Positions 38,295 through 46,909 of a DNA stretch of 64,000 nucleotides are shown in pieces. Each line of letters begins with the position of its first letter. Positions within the stretch are counted from its first letter, which is position 1. The stretch comes from Bacteroidota bacterium. GTDB lineage: Bacteria; Bacteroidota; Bacteroidia; B-17B0; Aurantibacillaceae. The stretch spans positions 79,919 through 143,918 of the forward strand of contig JADJFB010000015.1 of assembly GCA_016708845.1 (NCBI GenBank), in the 5' to 3' direction. Both the position numbers and the translations under genes were made by a program. The notes under the pieces are model-generated. The model saw nothing but the letters and a program-made list of their open reading frames with translations, searched no databases and was not told the DNA's origin.

Positions 38295-39942
38295 AATTAA
38301 AACCATCATTTTTGCTTGTTTGTTATTTTCAATAACCAATGAATTACTCGCCCAATTTCCTGGAAAATATTGGGTTAAATTTAAAGATAAAAATTTCTCT
38401 CCTTATTCAGTAGGTATTCCTAGTGCATATTTATCTGCTCGCTCAATAGCTAGGAGAGCAAATCAGGGCATTGGCACTGATATTACTGATATACCAGTAA
38501 ATCAAACTTATATTAATCAGGTAAACGCAACAGGAGCTCAGGTATTTCAGCGTTCAAAATGGATGAATGCAGCTGTTGTTATTATCAATAATGCTTCACA
38601 ATTATCTGCTATCAATAGTTTAACCTGTGTTTTAAGTTCAGCACCAGTTGGTAAATACATTAAAACAAAATCAGAAGGGGAATTATCGGTTAATGCCGTT
38701 ACTCCATCTTTAAATAAGCAAAGCTCAGTGTCTTCTTATAGTTATGGGCCGTCTTTTACTCAAGTAAATCAAATTGGTGCTGATTGTATGCATGAATTAG
38801 GTTTTAGAGGACAAAGGATTGTAATTGCAGTTATTGATGCAGGTTTTGAAAATGTAAATACAAATCCTGTATTTGACTCTTTAAGAAATGAAGGAAGATT
38901 GTTAGGTACGAGAGATTATGTTCAAGGAAATACATCTGTAAATGAAGATTATTTACATGGAGCAAATTGTTTGTCCTTAATAGCAGGTAATACGCCTGGT
39001 CAATTGATTGGTACAGCTCCAAAATCTGAGTATTGGTTAATTCGTTCGGAAGATGCAGCTACTGAAAAAATTATTGAAGAAAATAACTGGGTTGTTGCAG
39101 CCGAATTTGCGGATAGCGTTGGCGCTGATATTACAACAACTTCTTTAGGATATACTACTTTTGATAATCCGTCTCAAAATCATGTGTATGCTGATTTAAA
39201 TGGAAGAACAGCTGTTGCCTCTATTGCAGCAACGATGGCGGCTCGTAAAGGGATATTTGTATTAAATGCCGCAGGTAATGAAGGTGGTGGTGCTTGGAAT
39301 TATATTGGTGTTCCAGCCGATGCGGATAGTATTTGTACTGTTGGCGCGGTTAATGGTAGTGGGGTACATGCAGGTTTTAGTTCAGTTGGGCCAACATCAG
39401 ATGGTCGTATCAAGCCTGATTTAAGTTCGATGGGGCAGGGTTCGTATGTATGTAATTCAAATGGATTATTTAGTTCAGGAAATGGAACTTCTTATGCAAC
39501 ACCAATTTTAGCAGGGGCTGTAGCTTGTTTGTGGCAAGCGCATCCAAACAGAACAAATATGGCAATACTACATGCCTTAAAAGTTACAGCGTCACAATCT
39601 ACGAATCCAGATAATATTTATGGCTGGGGTATTCCAAATATATGCGATGCACATAATTATTTAAATTTACATAATGATGTTGGTCTGCAAGAAAGTGATA
39701 TAAATAGTTCGGTTGTTATATTTCCAAACCCAGCTCATAATCAAGTTAATTTTTCATTAAAGAAGAAAATCGAAAAAGTAAAATTAATGGATGTTTTAGG
39801 AAACGATATCGCCTTTTCATTAACAGAAAAACAATCCAATACATTTGAATTAGTTTTTACTAATGAGATGGCAAATGGGGTTTACTTTATTTCTATTAAA
39901 ACTACCGAAGGAGTTATTAATAGAAAGTTTGTAAAGGAATAA
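38287..39942 (+). CDS. Secreted S8 (subtilisin-like) serine peptidase with T9SS domain
   Basis: 551 residues: signal peptide (to 'LLAQ'), prodomain-like region (~24-150), and an S8 catalytic domain with Asp184 ('AVIDAGFE'), His224 ('YLHGAN'), oxyanion Asn331 ('AAGNEG') and Ser402 ('NGTSYATP'). A T9SS type A sorting domain (~480-551, 'IFPNPAHNQV...NRKFVKE') follows. Extracellular proteolysis. Overlaps the lipoprotein gene by 8 nt. The frame is intact and all catalytic residues are present. Confidence 0.93.
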   Translation: MNKIKTIIFACLLFSITNELLAQFPGKYWVKFKDKNFSPYSVGIPSAYLSARSIARRANQGIGTDITDIPVNQTYINQVNATGAQVFQRSKWMNAAVVIINNASQLSAINSLTCVLSSAPVGKYIKTKSEGELSVNAVTPSLNKQSSVSSYSYGPSFTQVNQIGADCMHELGFRGQRIVIAVIDAGFENVNTNPVFDSLRNEGRLLGTRDYVQGNTSVNEDYLHGANCLSLIAGNTPGQLIGTAPKSEYWLIRSEDAATEKIIEENNWVVAAEFADSVGADITTTSLGYTTFDNPSQNHVYADLNGRTAVASIAATMAARKGIFVLNAAGNEGGGAWNYIGVPADADSICTVGAVNGSGVHAGFSSVGPTSDGRIKPDLSSMGQGSYVCNSNGLFSSGNGTSYATPILAGAVACLWQAHPNRTNMAILHALKVTASQSTNPDNIYGWGIPNICDAHNYLNLHNDVGLQESDINSSVVIFPNPAHNQVNFSLKKKIEKVKLMDVLGNDIAFSLTEKQSNTFELVFTNEMANGVYFISIKTTEGVINRKFVKE

Positions 39943-40063
39943 ACTAAGTTAATTGGTTGTTAGCTTTTAAAGCTAAATACAAAACAAAGGGCATTAATTA
40001 GTTTTGAAAGCTTTGATTGAAGGAACTGTTTCATGATTTTATAGTACAAATTTATAGAGCCAA

Positions 40064-40098
40064 AAAAAGAGCGAGACAATGTGTATCTCGCTCTTTTT
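40064..40098. terminator. Bidirectional terminator
   Basis: AAAAAGAGCGAGA / TCTCGCTCTTTTT, 13-bp perfect stem between the convergent subtilase and zinc-ribbon genes. Confidence 0.92.
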
Positions 40099-40117
40099 GT
40101 TTAATAATATGAGAAGA

Positions 40118-40879
40118 TTATGCTTCTGATGGAATAATATTAGGATCAACCATAATACGACCACAGTGCTCGCATACTAAAATCTTTTTATTCATACGGA
40201 TATCTAACTGTTTTTGTGGTGGTATTTTGTTAAAGCAACCTCCGCAAGCATCACGCTCAACTGGAACAACTGCTAAACCATTACGAGTATTTGAACGAAC
40301 TCTTCTGTATGCATTCACTAATCTTTCTTCAATACCTTCCGTAGCTTTTTCAGAAGCTTTCATTAAGTCTTTTTCTTCTTTCTCAGTTTCTGCAATGATT
40401 TCGTCTAATTCAGATTTTTTTAATTTCAAATCTTTTTTACGCTCAGAAAAATCATGTTGAGATTTTTCAACGATTTCAGATTTAGATTCGATCGCAAATT
40501 TGCTTTCTTTTAAACGTTTTTCAGCTAACTGAATTTCCAAATTTTGGAATTCAATTTCTTTTGTAATAGCATCGTACTCACGGTTGTTACGTACTTTACC
40601 TTGTTGAGCTTCGTATTTTTTGATGTTAGCTTGAAAATCCTTAATTGCTTGAGTTTTCTCAGCAACTTGATCTTTTAACTCAGTTAATTCTTGAGTTAAG
40701 TTAGTAACACGTGTTTCTAAACCAGCAACGCTATCTTCTAAATCTTGAACTTCAAGAGGTAACTCACCACGAACGGTACGGATACGATCAATTTTAGAAT
40801 CGATAATTTGTAATTCATATAAAGCACGAAGTTTTCCTTCGATAGATGCATCAATTTTTTCTTTGATTTTAGCGCACAT
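40118..40879 (-). CDS. Coiled-coil protein with C4 zinc ribbon (CdsZ/DUF164-like)
   Basis: 253 residues: a long antiparallel coiled coil (~12-190) and a C-terminal C4 zinc ribbon with 'CGGCFNKIPP' and 'CEHCGRIM'. Members (CT398/CdsZ, HP0958/FlgZ) bridge partners such as sigma-54 or secretion components. In Bacteroidota the role is not established. It follows the Nif3-like gene by 3 nt on the same strand, a pairing widely conserved in bacteria. Confidence 0.9.
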   Translation of the reverse strand: MCAKIKEKIDASIEGKLRALYELQIIDSKIDRIRTVRGELPLEVQDLEDSVAGLETRVTNLTQELTELKDQVAEKTQAIKDFQANIKKYEAQQGKVRNNREYDAITKEIEFQNLEIQLAEKRLKESKFAIESKSEIVEKSQHDFSERKKDLKLKKSELDEIIAETEKEEKDLMKASEKATEGIEERLVNAYRRVRSNTRNGLAVVPVERDACGGCFNKIPPQKQLDIRMNKKILVCEHCGRIMVDPNIIPSEA

Positions 40880-40882
40880 AGT

Positions 40883-41977
40883 TTAAAAATAATTAACTGG
40901 GTTAGTGTTTGTTTCCGTTAAATAGCTTGCAAAAGTAGGAAATTTATTTGATATAATCTCATAAAAAATTTCGGTAGTAAACTGCTCAGATTCATAATGT
41001 CCAATATCGGCTACCAAAATTTGGTTTTCAGCATCAAAAAACTCATGGTATTTAAAGTCTGAACTTATGTAAATATCTGATTTTGAATTTATTGCGTTTT
41101 TAAGAAGAAAGCTTCCGCTGCCACCACACAATGCTACTTTTTTAATCCTTTTATTTGTTAAAGCAGTATGTTTAATAACTTTTACCTTAAAAATTGACTT
41201 TAAATTCTCTAAAAACTCGGTTTCGGAGATTGGTTTTTCTAATTCTCCCACCATACCCGAACCAATATTTTGGTAGCTATTTTCGAGTTGGTAAATATCA
41301 TAAGCCACTTCTTCGTATGGATGATTTTGTTTTAATGCTGAAATTATAGTTGCTTCGTTTACGGTTTCAAAAATTAACTCCAATCGGGTTTCTTTTTCTA
41401 AACTCAGTTTACCTTTTTCTCCAATAAATAGATTAGAGTTTTCGTTTCCTCTAAAACTTCCTGTTCCTTCTAAAATAAAACTGCAGCTATCGTAGTTTCC
41501 AATATTTCCGGCGCCTGCATTAAATAAACTTTCTCGAACAATTTCTAAATGAGTGGCAGGAACAAAGGTTACTAATTTTTTTAATAATGATTTTTTTGGT
41601 GACAAAATTTGTTGATTAATCAATCCTAATTTATCGGCTATTTTTTTATTCACACCCAATTTCACATTATCTAAATTGGTGTGACAAGCATAAATGGCAA
41701 TATTGTTTTGAATGGCTTTAATAATAGTTCGCTCAATGTAATTAGTACCATTTAATTTTTTTAAGCCACTAAAAATAATGGGATGATGTGCTATAATTAA
41801 ATTACAGTTTTTTTGAATTGCTTCATCAACCACTGCTTCTATGCAATCTAAACACAATATAGCACCCGTTACTTCTTGTTCTTTATGCCCAGTTAATAAA
41901 CCACAATTATCATATGATTCTTGGTAGGCGAGGGGAGCAAATTTTTCTATTTCGGTAATGATTGTTTTTAAAAGCAT
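40883..41977 (-). CDS. Nif3-like dinuclear metal centre protein
   Basis: 364 residues of the NIF3/YbgI/YqfO family, with metal-binding motifs 'LIIAHHPIIFSGLKKL' and 'ACHTNLDN' in the first half, and 'ADIGHYESEQ' near the C-terminus. An inserted PII-like domain (~130-230, 'LVTFVPATHLEIVRESLFNAGAGNIGNYD') matches the long Bacteroidota/Firmicutes form. Family members form hexameric toroids with two metals. A GTP cyclohydrolase I type 2 role has been suggested but not settled. Operon with the zinc-ribbon gene. Confidence 0.93.
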   Translation of the reverse strand: MLLKTIITEIEKFAPLAYQESYDNCGLLTGHKEQEVTGAILCLDCIEAVVDEAIQKNCNLIIAHHPIIFSGLKKLNGTNYIERTIIKAIQNNIAIYACHTNLDNVKLGVNKKIADKLGLINQQILSPKKSLLKKLVTFVPATHLEIVRESLFNAGAGNIGNYDSCSFILEGTGSFRGNENSNLFIGEKGKLSLEKETRLELIFETVNEATIISALKQNHPYEEVAYDIYQLENSYQNIGSGMVGELEKPISETEFLENLKSIFKVKVIKHTALTNKRIKKVALCGGSGSFLLKNAINSKSDIYISSDFKYHEFFDAENQILVADIGHYESEQFTTEIFYEIISNKFPTFASYLTETNTNPVNYF

Positions 41978-42061
41978 TTTAATATATTGTATTAAATTTC
42001 AAAGCATTAAAATTACGTAATTAAAACAGAGTTTATTCAAAGTATTTAAAAAAAATAGAAT

Positions 42062-42940
42062 ATGGGAATTACAGTTGTTGTGGTATTTGGCGTAGTGATT
42101 TATGTTTTGTTTAGGAAAGATCTTACTAAAGAAAAAGTATTTGATGTTAGTGCATTTTTACCAAAATGGCGTTTAATATTGGTTGAACATGTTGCTTTTT
42201 ATAACAGTTTAAATGATGAAGAAAAAGTACGTTTCGAATCGAATATTTTAGAGTTTTTATCAGAGGTGAGAGTCACAGGTATTGATGTGAAAATAGATGA
42301 TACGGACCGAATTTTAGTGGCAGCAAGTGCCATTATTCCAACCTTTGCTTTTCCTGATTGGAAGTATAAAACGATTGACGAAGTGTTATTGTATCCTAAT
42401 GCTTTTAATGAGAAGTTTGAAACCAAAGGCCCTAATAGAAATATTTTGGGTATGGTTGGAGATGGTCATTTAAACGGAACAATGATTCTATCTAAACAAG
42501 CTTTAATTCATGGCTTTTTAAATGAAACCGATAAAAGAAATACTGCTATACATGAGTTTGTGCATTTAATTGATAAAGAAGATGGAGCTATTGATGGTAT
42601 ACCAGAAGTTTTATTGCATAAGCAATACGCTATTCCATGGATAGAATTAATTACGTGTAAAATAGAAGAGATTAATAAAGGAAAGTCTGATATCAATTCT
42701 TACGGAGGAACAAGCCATATTGAATTTTTGGCAGTTGTAAGTGAATATTTTTTTGAACGACCTCATTTATTACAAAGTAAACATCCCGAATTATATGATA
42801 TGATGGAACAAATGTTTCAGCAAGAAATGAGCGATAAAACATTAGAGCGACAAAAAAATAGAATCGGGAGAAACGACCGATGTCCATGTAATAAAGGCAA
42901 AAAGTTTAAAAACTGTTGTGGTGCGATTTACTATTCTTAA
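42062..42940 (+). CDS. MtfA-family zinc peptidase with C-terminal SEC-C motif
   Basis: 292 residues: one N-terminal membrane helix (~2-17), then an MtfA (M90) domain with the zinc motif HEFVH (164-168) and a downstream 'EFLAVVSEYFF' providing the third ligand. The tail is a SEC-C zinc motif (Cys274, Cys276, Cys285, Cys286). In E. coli MtfA interacts with the Mlc repressor. Here the SEC-C tail suggests another protein or ribosome partner. Its stop codon abuts the stop of the convergent tag gene. Confidence 0.88.
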   Translation: MGITVVVVFGVVIYVLFRKDLTKEKVFDVSAFLPKWRLILVEHVAFYNSLNDEEKVRFESNILEFLSEVRVTGIDVKIDDTDRILVAASAIIPTFAFPDWKYKTIDEVLLYPNAFNEKFETKGPNRNILGMVGDGHLNGTMILSKQALIHGFLNETDKRNTAIHEFVHLIDKEDGAIDGIPEVLLHKQYAIPWIELITCKIEEINKGKSDINSYGGTSHIEFLAVVSEYFFERPHLLQSKHPELYDMMEQMFQQEMSDKTLERQKNRIGRNDRCPCNKGKKFKNCCGAIYYS

Positions 42941-43501
42941 TTATTTCATTACCTCCTTAAATCTACTACAACTAACCAAATGATCATTGATCATACCGGC
43001 AGCTTGCATATATGCGTAGCAAATAGTAGAACCTACAAATGTAAAGCCTCGTTTTTTTAATGCTTTGCTCATCTCATCCGATTCGGGACTTGTGGCACGA
43101 ATTTCAGAAGATTGTTTGACTTTAGTGACAATGGTTTTGTTATCTGTAAACTGCCAAATATATTTATCAAAGGAGCCGAACTCTTTTTGAATTTCTATAA
43201 AAGCTTTGGCATTTTTAATGGTACCCGTAATTTTAAGTTTGTTGCGAATAATACCTTCGTTTTGCATGAGTTCTAAAACCATAGTCTCATCAAACTTCGC
43301 TACTTTTTTAACGTCAAAATTGGCAAAGGCCTTCTTAAAATGTTTTCGTCTATGTAAAATGGTTTTCCAACTTAAACCAGCTTGAAAAGAATCTAATACA
43401 ATAAACTCAAAATGTTTTTTATCATCGTGTACAGGAGTTCCCCATTCAGTATCATGATAATGAAGCATTTGCTCGTCGTTGGCTTGCCAGGTACATTGCA
43501 T
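42941..43501 (-). CDS. tag: DNA-3-methyladenine glycosylase I
   Basis: About 186 residues from the ATG at 43501 ('MQCTWQANDEQML'); a TTG three codons earlier is less likely. Removes 3-methyladenine from DNA in base-excision repair. 'HYHDTEWGTPVHDD', 'FQAGLSWKTILHRR', 'IIRNKLKI' and 'NDHLVSCSRF' are family hallmarks, including the Cys and His zinc-snap residues. Convergent with the MtfA gene with no intergenic bases. Confidence 0.93.
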   Translation of the reverse strand: MQCTWQANDEQMLHYHDTEWGTPVHDDKKHFEFIVLDSFQAGLSWKTILHRRKHFKKAFANFDVKKVAKFDETMVLELMQNEGIIRNKLKITGTIKNAKAFIEIQKEFGSFDKYIWQFTDNKTIVTKVKQSSEIRATSPESDEMSKALKKRGFTFVGSTICYAYMQAAGMINDHLVSCSRFKEVMK

Positions 43502-43616
43502 ATTATTCAATTTAAAGGTTCTGGTTATTAAGTTTCGGGTTGGTTAAAAAGTAAATGTAAAAGCTTAAACAAGAAACCTGAAACTTTTATAACTTTACAC
43601 TAAAAATAAACATATT

Positions 43617-44057
43617 ATGGGAATTGAAGAAAAAATAAATGCAGATGTAAAAGCATCTATGTTAGCAAAAAACGCTAAACGATTAGAAGCTGTAAGAGCT
43701 ATAAAATCAGTAATCTTATTATTAAAAACATCTCCTGAAGGATTAACAGAAGAAAGTGCAACGAAGGCTATTCAAAAAGAATATAAAAAACGTAAAGAAA
43801 CAGCAGAGATTTACACCCAACAAAACCGACCTGATTTAGCGGAAGATGAAATTGCACAAGCTTTAGTAATGGAAGAATATTTGCCAAAAGCATTATCTGA
43901 AGATGAAATTAGAACGATTGTAAAAAATGCGATTGCAGAAACAGGCGCTTCGTCGGCAGCTGATATGGGAAAAGTAATGGGAGCCGCAAATAAAGTAGTA
44001 GCAGGTAGAGCAGATGGAAAATTAGTTTCTCAATTGGTTAAAGAATTATTGGGATAG
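43617..44057 (+). CDS. GatB/YqeY domain protein
   Basis: 146 residues of the YqeY family: helical N-terminus with 'RLEAVRAIKSVILLLKTSPEG' and a C-terminal domain like that of GatB ('MGKVMGAANKVVAGRADGKLVSQLVKELL'). Thought to influence tRNA amidotransferase-like functions; the actual role is unknown. Followed by a REP-like palindrome and a terminator. Confidence 0.92.
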   Translation: MGIEEKINADVKASMLAKNAKRLEAVRAIKSVILLLKTSPEGLTEESATKAIQKEYKKRKETAEIYTQQNRPDLAEDEIAQALVMEEYLPKALSEDEIRTIVKNAIAETGASSAADMGKVMGAANKVVAGRADGKLVSQLVKELLG

Positions 44058-44066
44058 GTCTTACGG

Positions 44067-44082
44067 TGACTGAGCGTAGTCA
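44067..44082. repeat. REP-like palindrome, GAGC(G)-AGTC family
   Basis: TGACTGAGCGTAGTCA is a degenerate member of a 'TGTCA..CTGAGC..AGTCGAAG' element found two more times in this window (48624-48650 and 51572-51609), always just after a stop codon. Confidence 0.55.
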
Positions 44083-44094
44083 GTCATTTAATTT

Positions 44095-44125
44095 AACCAT
44101 CGACTATTCGTCGGTGGTTTTTTTT
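44095..44125 (+). terminator. Rho-independent terminator
   Basis: AACCATCGAC / GTCGGTGGTT (one wobble pair), loop TATTC, followed by a run of T, after the yqeY-type gene. Confidence 0.85.
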
Positions 44126-44137
44126 ATGCCATTTTTC

Positions 44138-44177
44138 TGACAATAATCATCTCTCATTATTGACGATTATCATGTGA
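44138..44177 (+). promoter_or_regulatory. Tandem FNR-box-like operator upstream of paaA
   Basis: Copy A TGACAATAATCAT (44138-44150) and copy B TTGACGATTATCATGTGA (44160-44177) are 23 bp apart. Copy A equals the core of a site upstream of hmgA (49109-49126), and copy B differs from that site at two of 18 positions. TTGAC-N4-ATCAT resembles the Fnr/Anr box TTGAT-N4-ATCAA. Copy B ends 18 bp before a weak -7 (TACATTTA, 44196) and so would overlap the -33 region. The regulator is not identified. Confidence 0.55.
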
Positions 44178-44219
44178 GTTAGCTTTTTTGTAAAATACAT
44201 TTACAATAAAAATCTAACT

Positions 44220-45164
44220 ATGCACAACGAACATTCTGATACACATTTTCAATCAAGGATTGATAATGGAGAGCACATTGAGGCTAAAGATTATATGCCA
44301 GAAGGCTACCGCAAACATTTAATTCGTCAAATTTCTCAGCATGCCCATTCCGAAGTTATTGGTATGCAACCCGAAGGAAATTGGATTACTCGCGCCCCAA
44401 GTTTAAGAGCGAAACAAATTTTGTTAGCTAAAATTCAGGACGAAGGTGGACATGGATTATACTTGTACAGCGCCGCAGAAACATTAGGTATTTCTCGAGC
44501 TGAATTAATTGAAAATTTACAAACAGGTAAAGCTAAATACTCTTCTATTTTTAATTATCCTGCTTTAAACTGGGCTGATATTGGTGCTATAGGTTGGTTA
44601 GTAGATGGTGCTGCTATCGTTAATCAAGTGTCATTACAACGTACTTCCTACGGTCCATATAGTAGAGCGATGGTGCGTATTTGTAAAGAAGAAAGTTTTC
44701 ATCAACGTCAAGGTTACGAAATCATGACTAAGATGATGCGGGGTACTAAAGACCAGCAAGCAATGGCGCAAGATGCAATGAATAGATGGTGGTGGCCATC
44801 ATTAATGATGTTTGGTCCACATGATACTGATTCTCCTCATAGTAACGATGCTGTTAAATGGAAAATCAAACGTGAAACAAATGATGAATTACGTCAAAAA
44901 TTTATTGATAAAACCATTCCTCAAGCTGAGTTAATTGGTTTAACGATTCCTGATAACAATTTTTCATTAGATGAAAAGACAGGTCACTATAAAATTAGTC
45001 CAATTAATTGGGATGAGTTTTATAGAGTAATTGCAGGTCATGGACCATGTAATAAGCAACGTGTAGATCATCATATCAAGTTTCATGAAGAGGGAGCTTG
45101 GGTAAGAGAAGCTGCAGTAGCCTACAAACAAAAACATGTAAAAAAAGAATTAGAAACCGCTTAA
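44220..45164 (+). CDS. paaA: Phenylacetyl-CoA epoxidase catalytic subunit A
   Basis: 314 residues of the PaaA di-iron ferritin-like subunit: 'YRKHLIRQISQHAHSEVIGMQPEGNW' near the N-terminus, 'LLAKIQDEGGHGLYLYSAAETLG' and 'VRICKEESFHQRQGYEI' with the di-iron Glu/His ligands, and 'WWWPSLMMFGPHDTDS'. With PaaB and PaaC it converts phenylacetyl-CoA to the 1,2-epoxide using O2. First gene of paaABCD; 10 nt to paaB. Confidence 0.97.
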   Translation: MHNEHSDTHFQSRIDNGEHIEAKDYMPEGYRKHLIRQISQHAHSEVIGMQPEGNWITRAPSLRAKQILLAKIQDEGGHGLYLYSAAETLGISRAELIENLQTGKAKYSSIFNYPALNWADIGAIGWLVDGAAIVNQVSLQRTSYGPYSRAMVRICKEESFHQRQGYEIMTKMMRGTKDQQAMAQDAMNRWWWPSLMMFGPHDTDSPHSNDAVKWKIKRETNDELRQKFIDKTIPQAELIGLTIPDNNFSLDEKTGHYKISPINWDEFYRVIAGHGPCNKQRVDHHIKFHEEGAWVREAAVAYKQKHVKKELETA

Positions 45165-45174
45165 AAATATTATT

Positions 45175-45465
45175 ATGGCAACAGATACACAATTAGACTT
45201 ATGGGAAGTGTTTATTCAAAGTAAATCAGGACTTCCTTATATACATGCAGGTAGCGTTCATGCTTCTGATAACAAAATGGCAATTCAAAATGCCAGAGAT
45301 ATTTATACACGTAGAGGAGAAGGAACAAGCATTTGGGTGTTACCATCTAAGCATATTGTAGCTTCAAATCCTGATGATAATGATATGTTGTTTGATCCAT
45401 CAAATGATAAAGTATATCGTCATCCCACTTTTTATGTAATGCCAGAAGGCGCTAAAAACATTTAA
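45175..45465 (+). CDS. paaB: Phenylacetyl-CoA epoxidase subunit B
   Basis: 96 residues, the usual size. 'LWEVFIQSKSGLPYIHAGSVHASD', 'ALQNARDIYTRR'-type and 'GTSIWVLPSKHIVAS' sequences match PaaB, which has no active site but bridges the PaaAC heterodimers. Lies 10 nt after paaA and 11 nt before paaC. Confidence 0.95.
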   Translation: MATDTQLDLWEVFIQSKSGLPYIHAGSVHASDNKMAIQNARDIYTRRGEGTSIWVLPSKHIVASNPDDNDMLFDPSNDKVYRHPTFYVMPEGAKNI

Positions 45466-45476
45466 TTTAAAAAATT

Positions 45477-46235
45477 ATGACAACAAAAGACGCAACATAT
45501 ACATATACACTTCGCTTTGGTGATGATGCTTTAATTCTCGGTCACCGTTTATCAGAACTATGCAGCAGAGGCCCTATTTTAGAAGAAGACTTAGCTTTAA
45601 CTAATGTAGCTTTAGATATGATTGGTAGAGCACAAGCTTTATTAAAATACGCAGCTGATATTGAAGGTAAAGGAAAAACAGATGATGATATTGCTTATCG
45701 TCGTGCAGAGATTAATTACTACAATCATTTGTTAATTGAGCAACCCAATGGTGATTTTGCGCATACCATTGCTCGTCAGTTATTTGTTTCTGTTTTTGAA
45801 TTTTTGTTTTACACTGAATTAGAAAAAAGCAGAGATGAAACATTAGCTGCTATTGCTTCAAAAACAATTAAAGAAATTAAATACCATATGCAACATGCCA
45901 TCGACTGGACATTGCGTTTAGGAGACGGAACTAGCGAAAGCCATAAACGTATGCAAACAGCTGTGAATGATTTGTGGATGTATACCGGCGAATTATTTGA
46001 GATGGATGAAGTTGACGCACAATTAATGCGTGATGGCATTGCAGTAGATTTAATTCCAATTAAAGCACAATGGTATAATGATATCAAAACTGTTTTAAGT
46101 AAAGCTACCTTGTTAATGCCTGAAGATACTTATATGCAAACAGGCAGTAAAAAAGGTATTCATACAGAGAATTTAGGTCATATCTTATCTGAAATGCAAT
46201 ATTTACAAAGAGCTTATCCAGATGCAACATGGTAA
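45477..46235 (+). CDS. paaC: Phenylacetyl-CoA epoxidase structural subunit C
   Basis: 252 residues of the PaaC ferritin-like fold ('RFGDDALILGHRLSELCSRGPILEEDLALTNVALDMIGRAQALL', 'KYHMQHAIDWTLRLGDGTSESHKRMQ'). It pairs with PaaA and has no iron centre of its own. Overlaps paaD by 7 nt. Confidence 0.96.
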   Translation: MTTKDATYTYTLRFGDDALILGHRLSELCSRGPILEEDLALTNVALDMIGRAQALLKYAADIEGKGKTDDDIAYRRAEINYYNHLLIEQPNGDFAHTIARQLFVSVFEFLFYTELEKSRDETLAAIASKTIKEIKYHMQHAIDWTLRLGDGTSESHKRMQTAVNDLWMYTGELFEMDEVDAQLMRDGIAVDLIPIKAQWYNDIKTVLSKATLLMPEDTYMQTGSKKGIHTENLGHILSEMQYLQRAYPDATW

Positions 46236-46720
46236 CAGTCGATTTATATCCAGATGAAGTGTATAATCTCGTATCAGAAATTCCTGATCCAGAGATTCCT
46301 GTAATCACGATTAAAGATTTAGGAATTTTAAGAGGGGTTAGAATTGAAGATGGAGTATATATTGTAACTATAACACCAACCTATACGGCATGTCCAGCTA
46401 TGGGAATGATTGGTGATCAAATAAAAGAAATTTTGGGGTCACATGGTGTAACTAATGTTAAAGTGGAATTGACGTATAAACCAGCTTGGACAACAGATTG
46501 GTTAACTCAAGAAGCCAAATTGAAATTAAAAAAGTATGGCATTGCTCCACCAAATCATTCATCTTGTTCTAAGTTGTTTAGCACTGCTGAAATAGTATCG
46601 TGTCCACAATGTAATTCAAAACACACATCCTTAATTAGTCGTTTTGGATCAACCGCATGCAAGGCATTGTATAAATGCGATGATTGTAAGGAAACGTTTG
46701 ATGCCTTTAAGTGTCACTAA
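46229..46720 (+). CDS. paaD: Phenylacetyl-CoA epoxidase maturation factor D
   Basis: 163 residues: MIP18/DUF59-like domain ('LVSEIPDPEIPVITIKDLGILR', 'TPTYTACPAM') with a C-terminal zinc ribbon ('CPQCNSKHT', 'FGSTACKALYKC', 'FKCH'). PaaD helps insert iron or assemble the complex. The operon ends here at a strong terminator. The reductase paaE, usually the next gene, is absent. Confidence 0.95.
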   Translation: MVTVDLYPDEVYNLVSEIPDPEIPVITIKDLGILRGVRIEDGVYIVTITPTYTACPAMGMIGDQIKEILGSHGVTNVKVELTYKPAWTTDWLTQEAKLKLKKYGIAPPNHSSCSKLFSTAEIVSCPQCNSKHTSLISRFGSTACKALYKCDDCKETFDAFKCH

Positions 46721-46737
46721 TAGTAATTTGAAAAATT

Positions 46738-46776
46738 AACACAAGAGCCAATAATTTATTATTGGCTCTTGTGTTT
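46738..46776 (+). terminator. Strong Rho-independent terminator
   Basis: ACACAAGAGCCAATAA / TTATTGGCTCTTGTGT, 16-bp perfect stem with TTTA loop and T run, after paaD. Confidence 0.95.
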
Positions 46777-46825
46777 TTACATGATTTGTTGCTTGCAAAA
46801 TTAGTTTCAAAAATCAGTTATATAT

Positions 46826-46839
46826 GTAACAAAAGTCAC
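46826..46839 (+). promoter_or_regulatory. Candidate Crp/Fnr-family operator
   Basis: GTAAC-AAAA-GTCAC is a near-palindrome (GTAAC/GTTAC with one mismatch). A possible -7 element TACCTTTA lies at 46862-46869, which would place the operator centre about 41 bp upstream of the transcript start, the classic activator position for this family. It precedes the DUF983-rhodanese-thioredoxin-OsmC operon. Confidence 0.5.
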
Positions 46840-46909
46840 CAATATTCCTTTGTTTAGGTTGTACCTTTATACTGTATTTATAATAGTATAATCATTAAAT
46901 AAAATCGTT

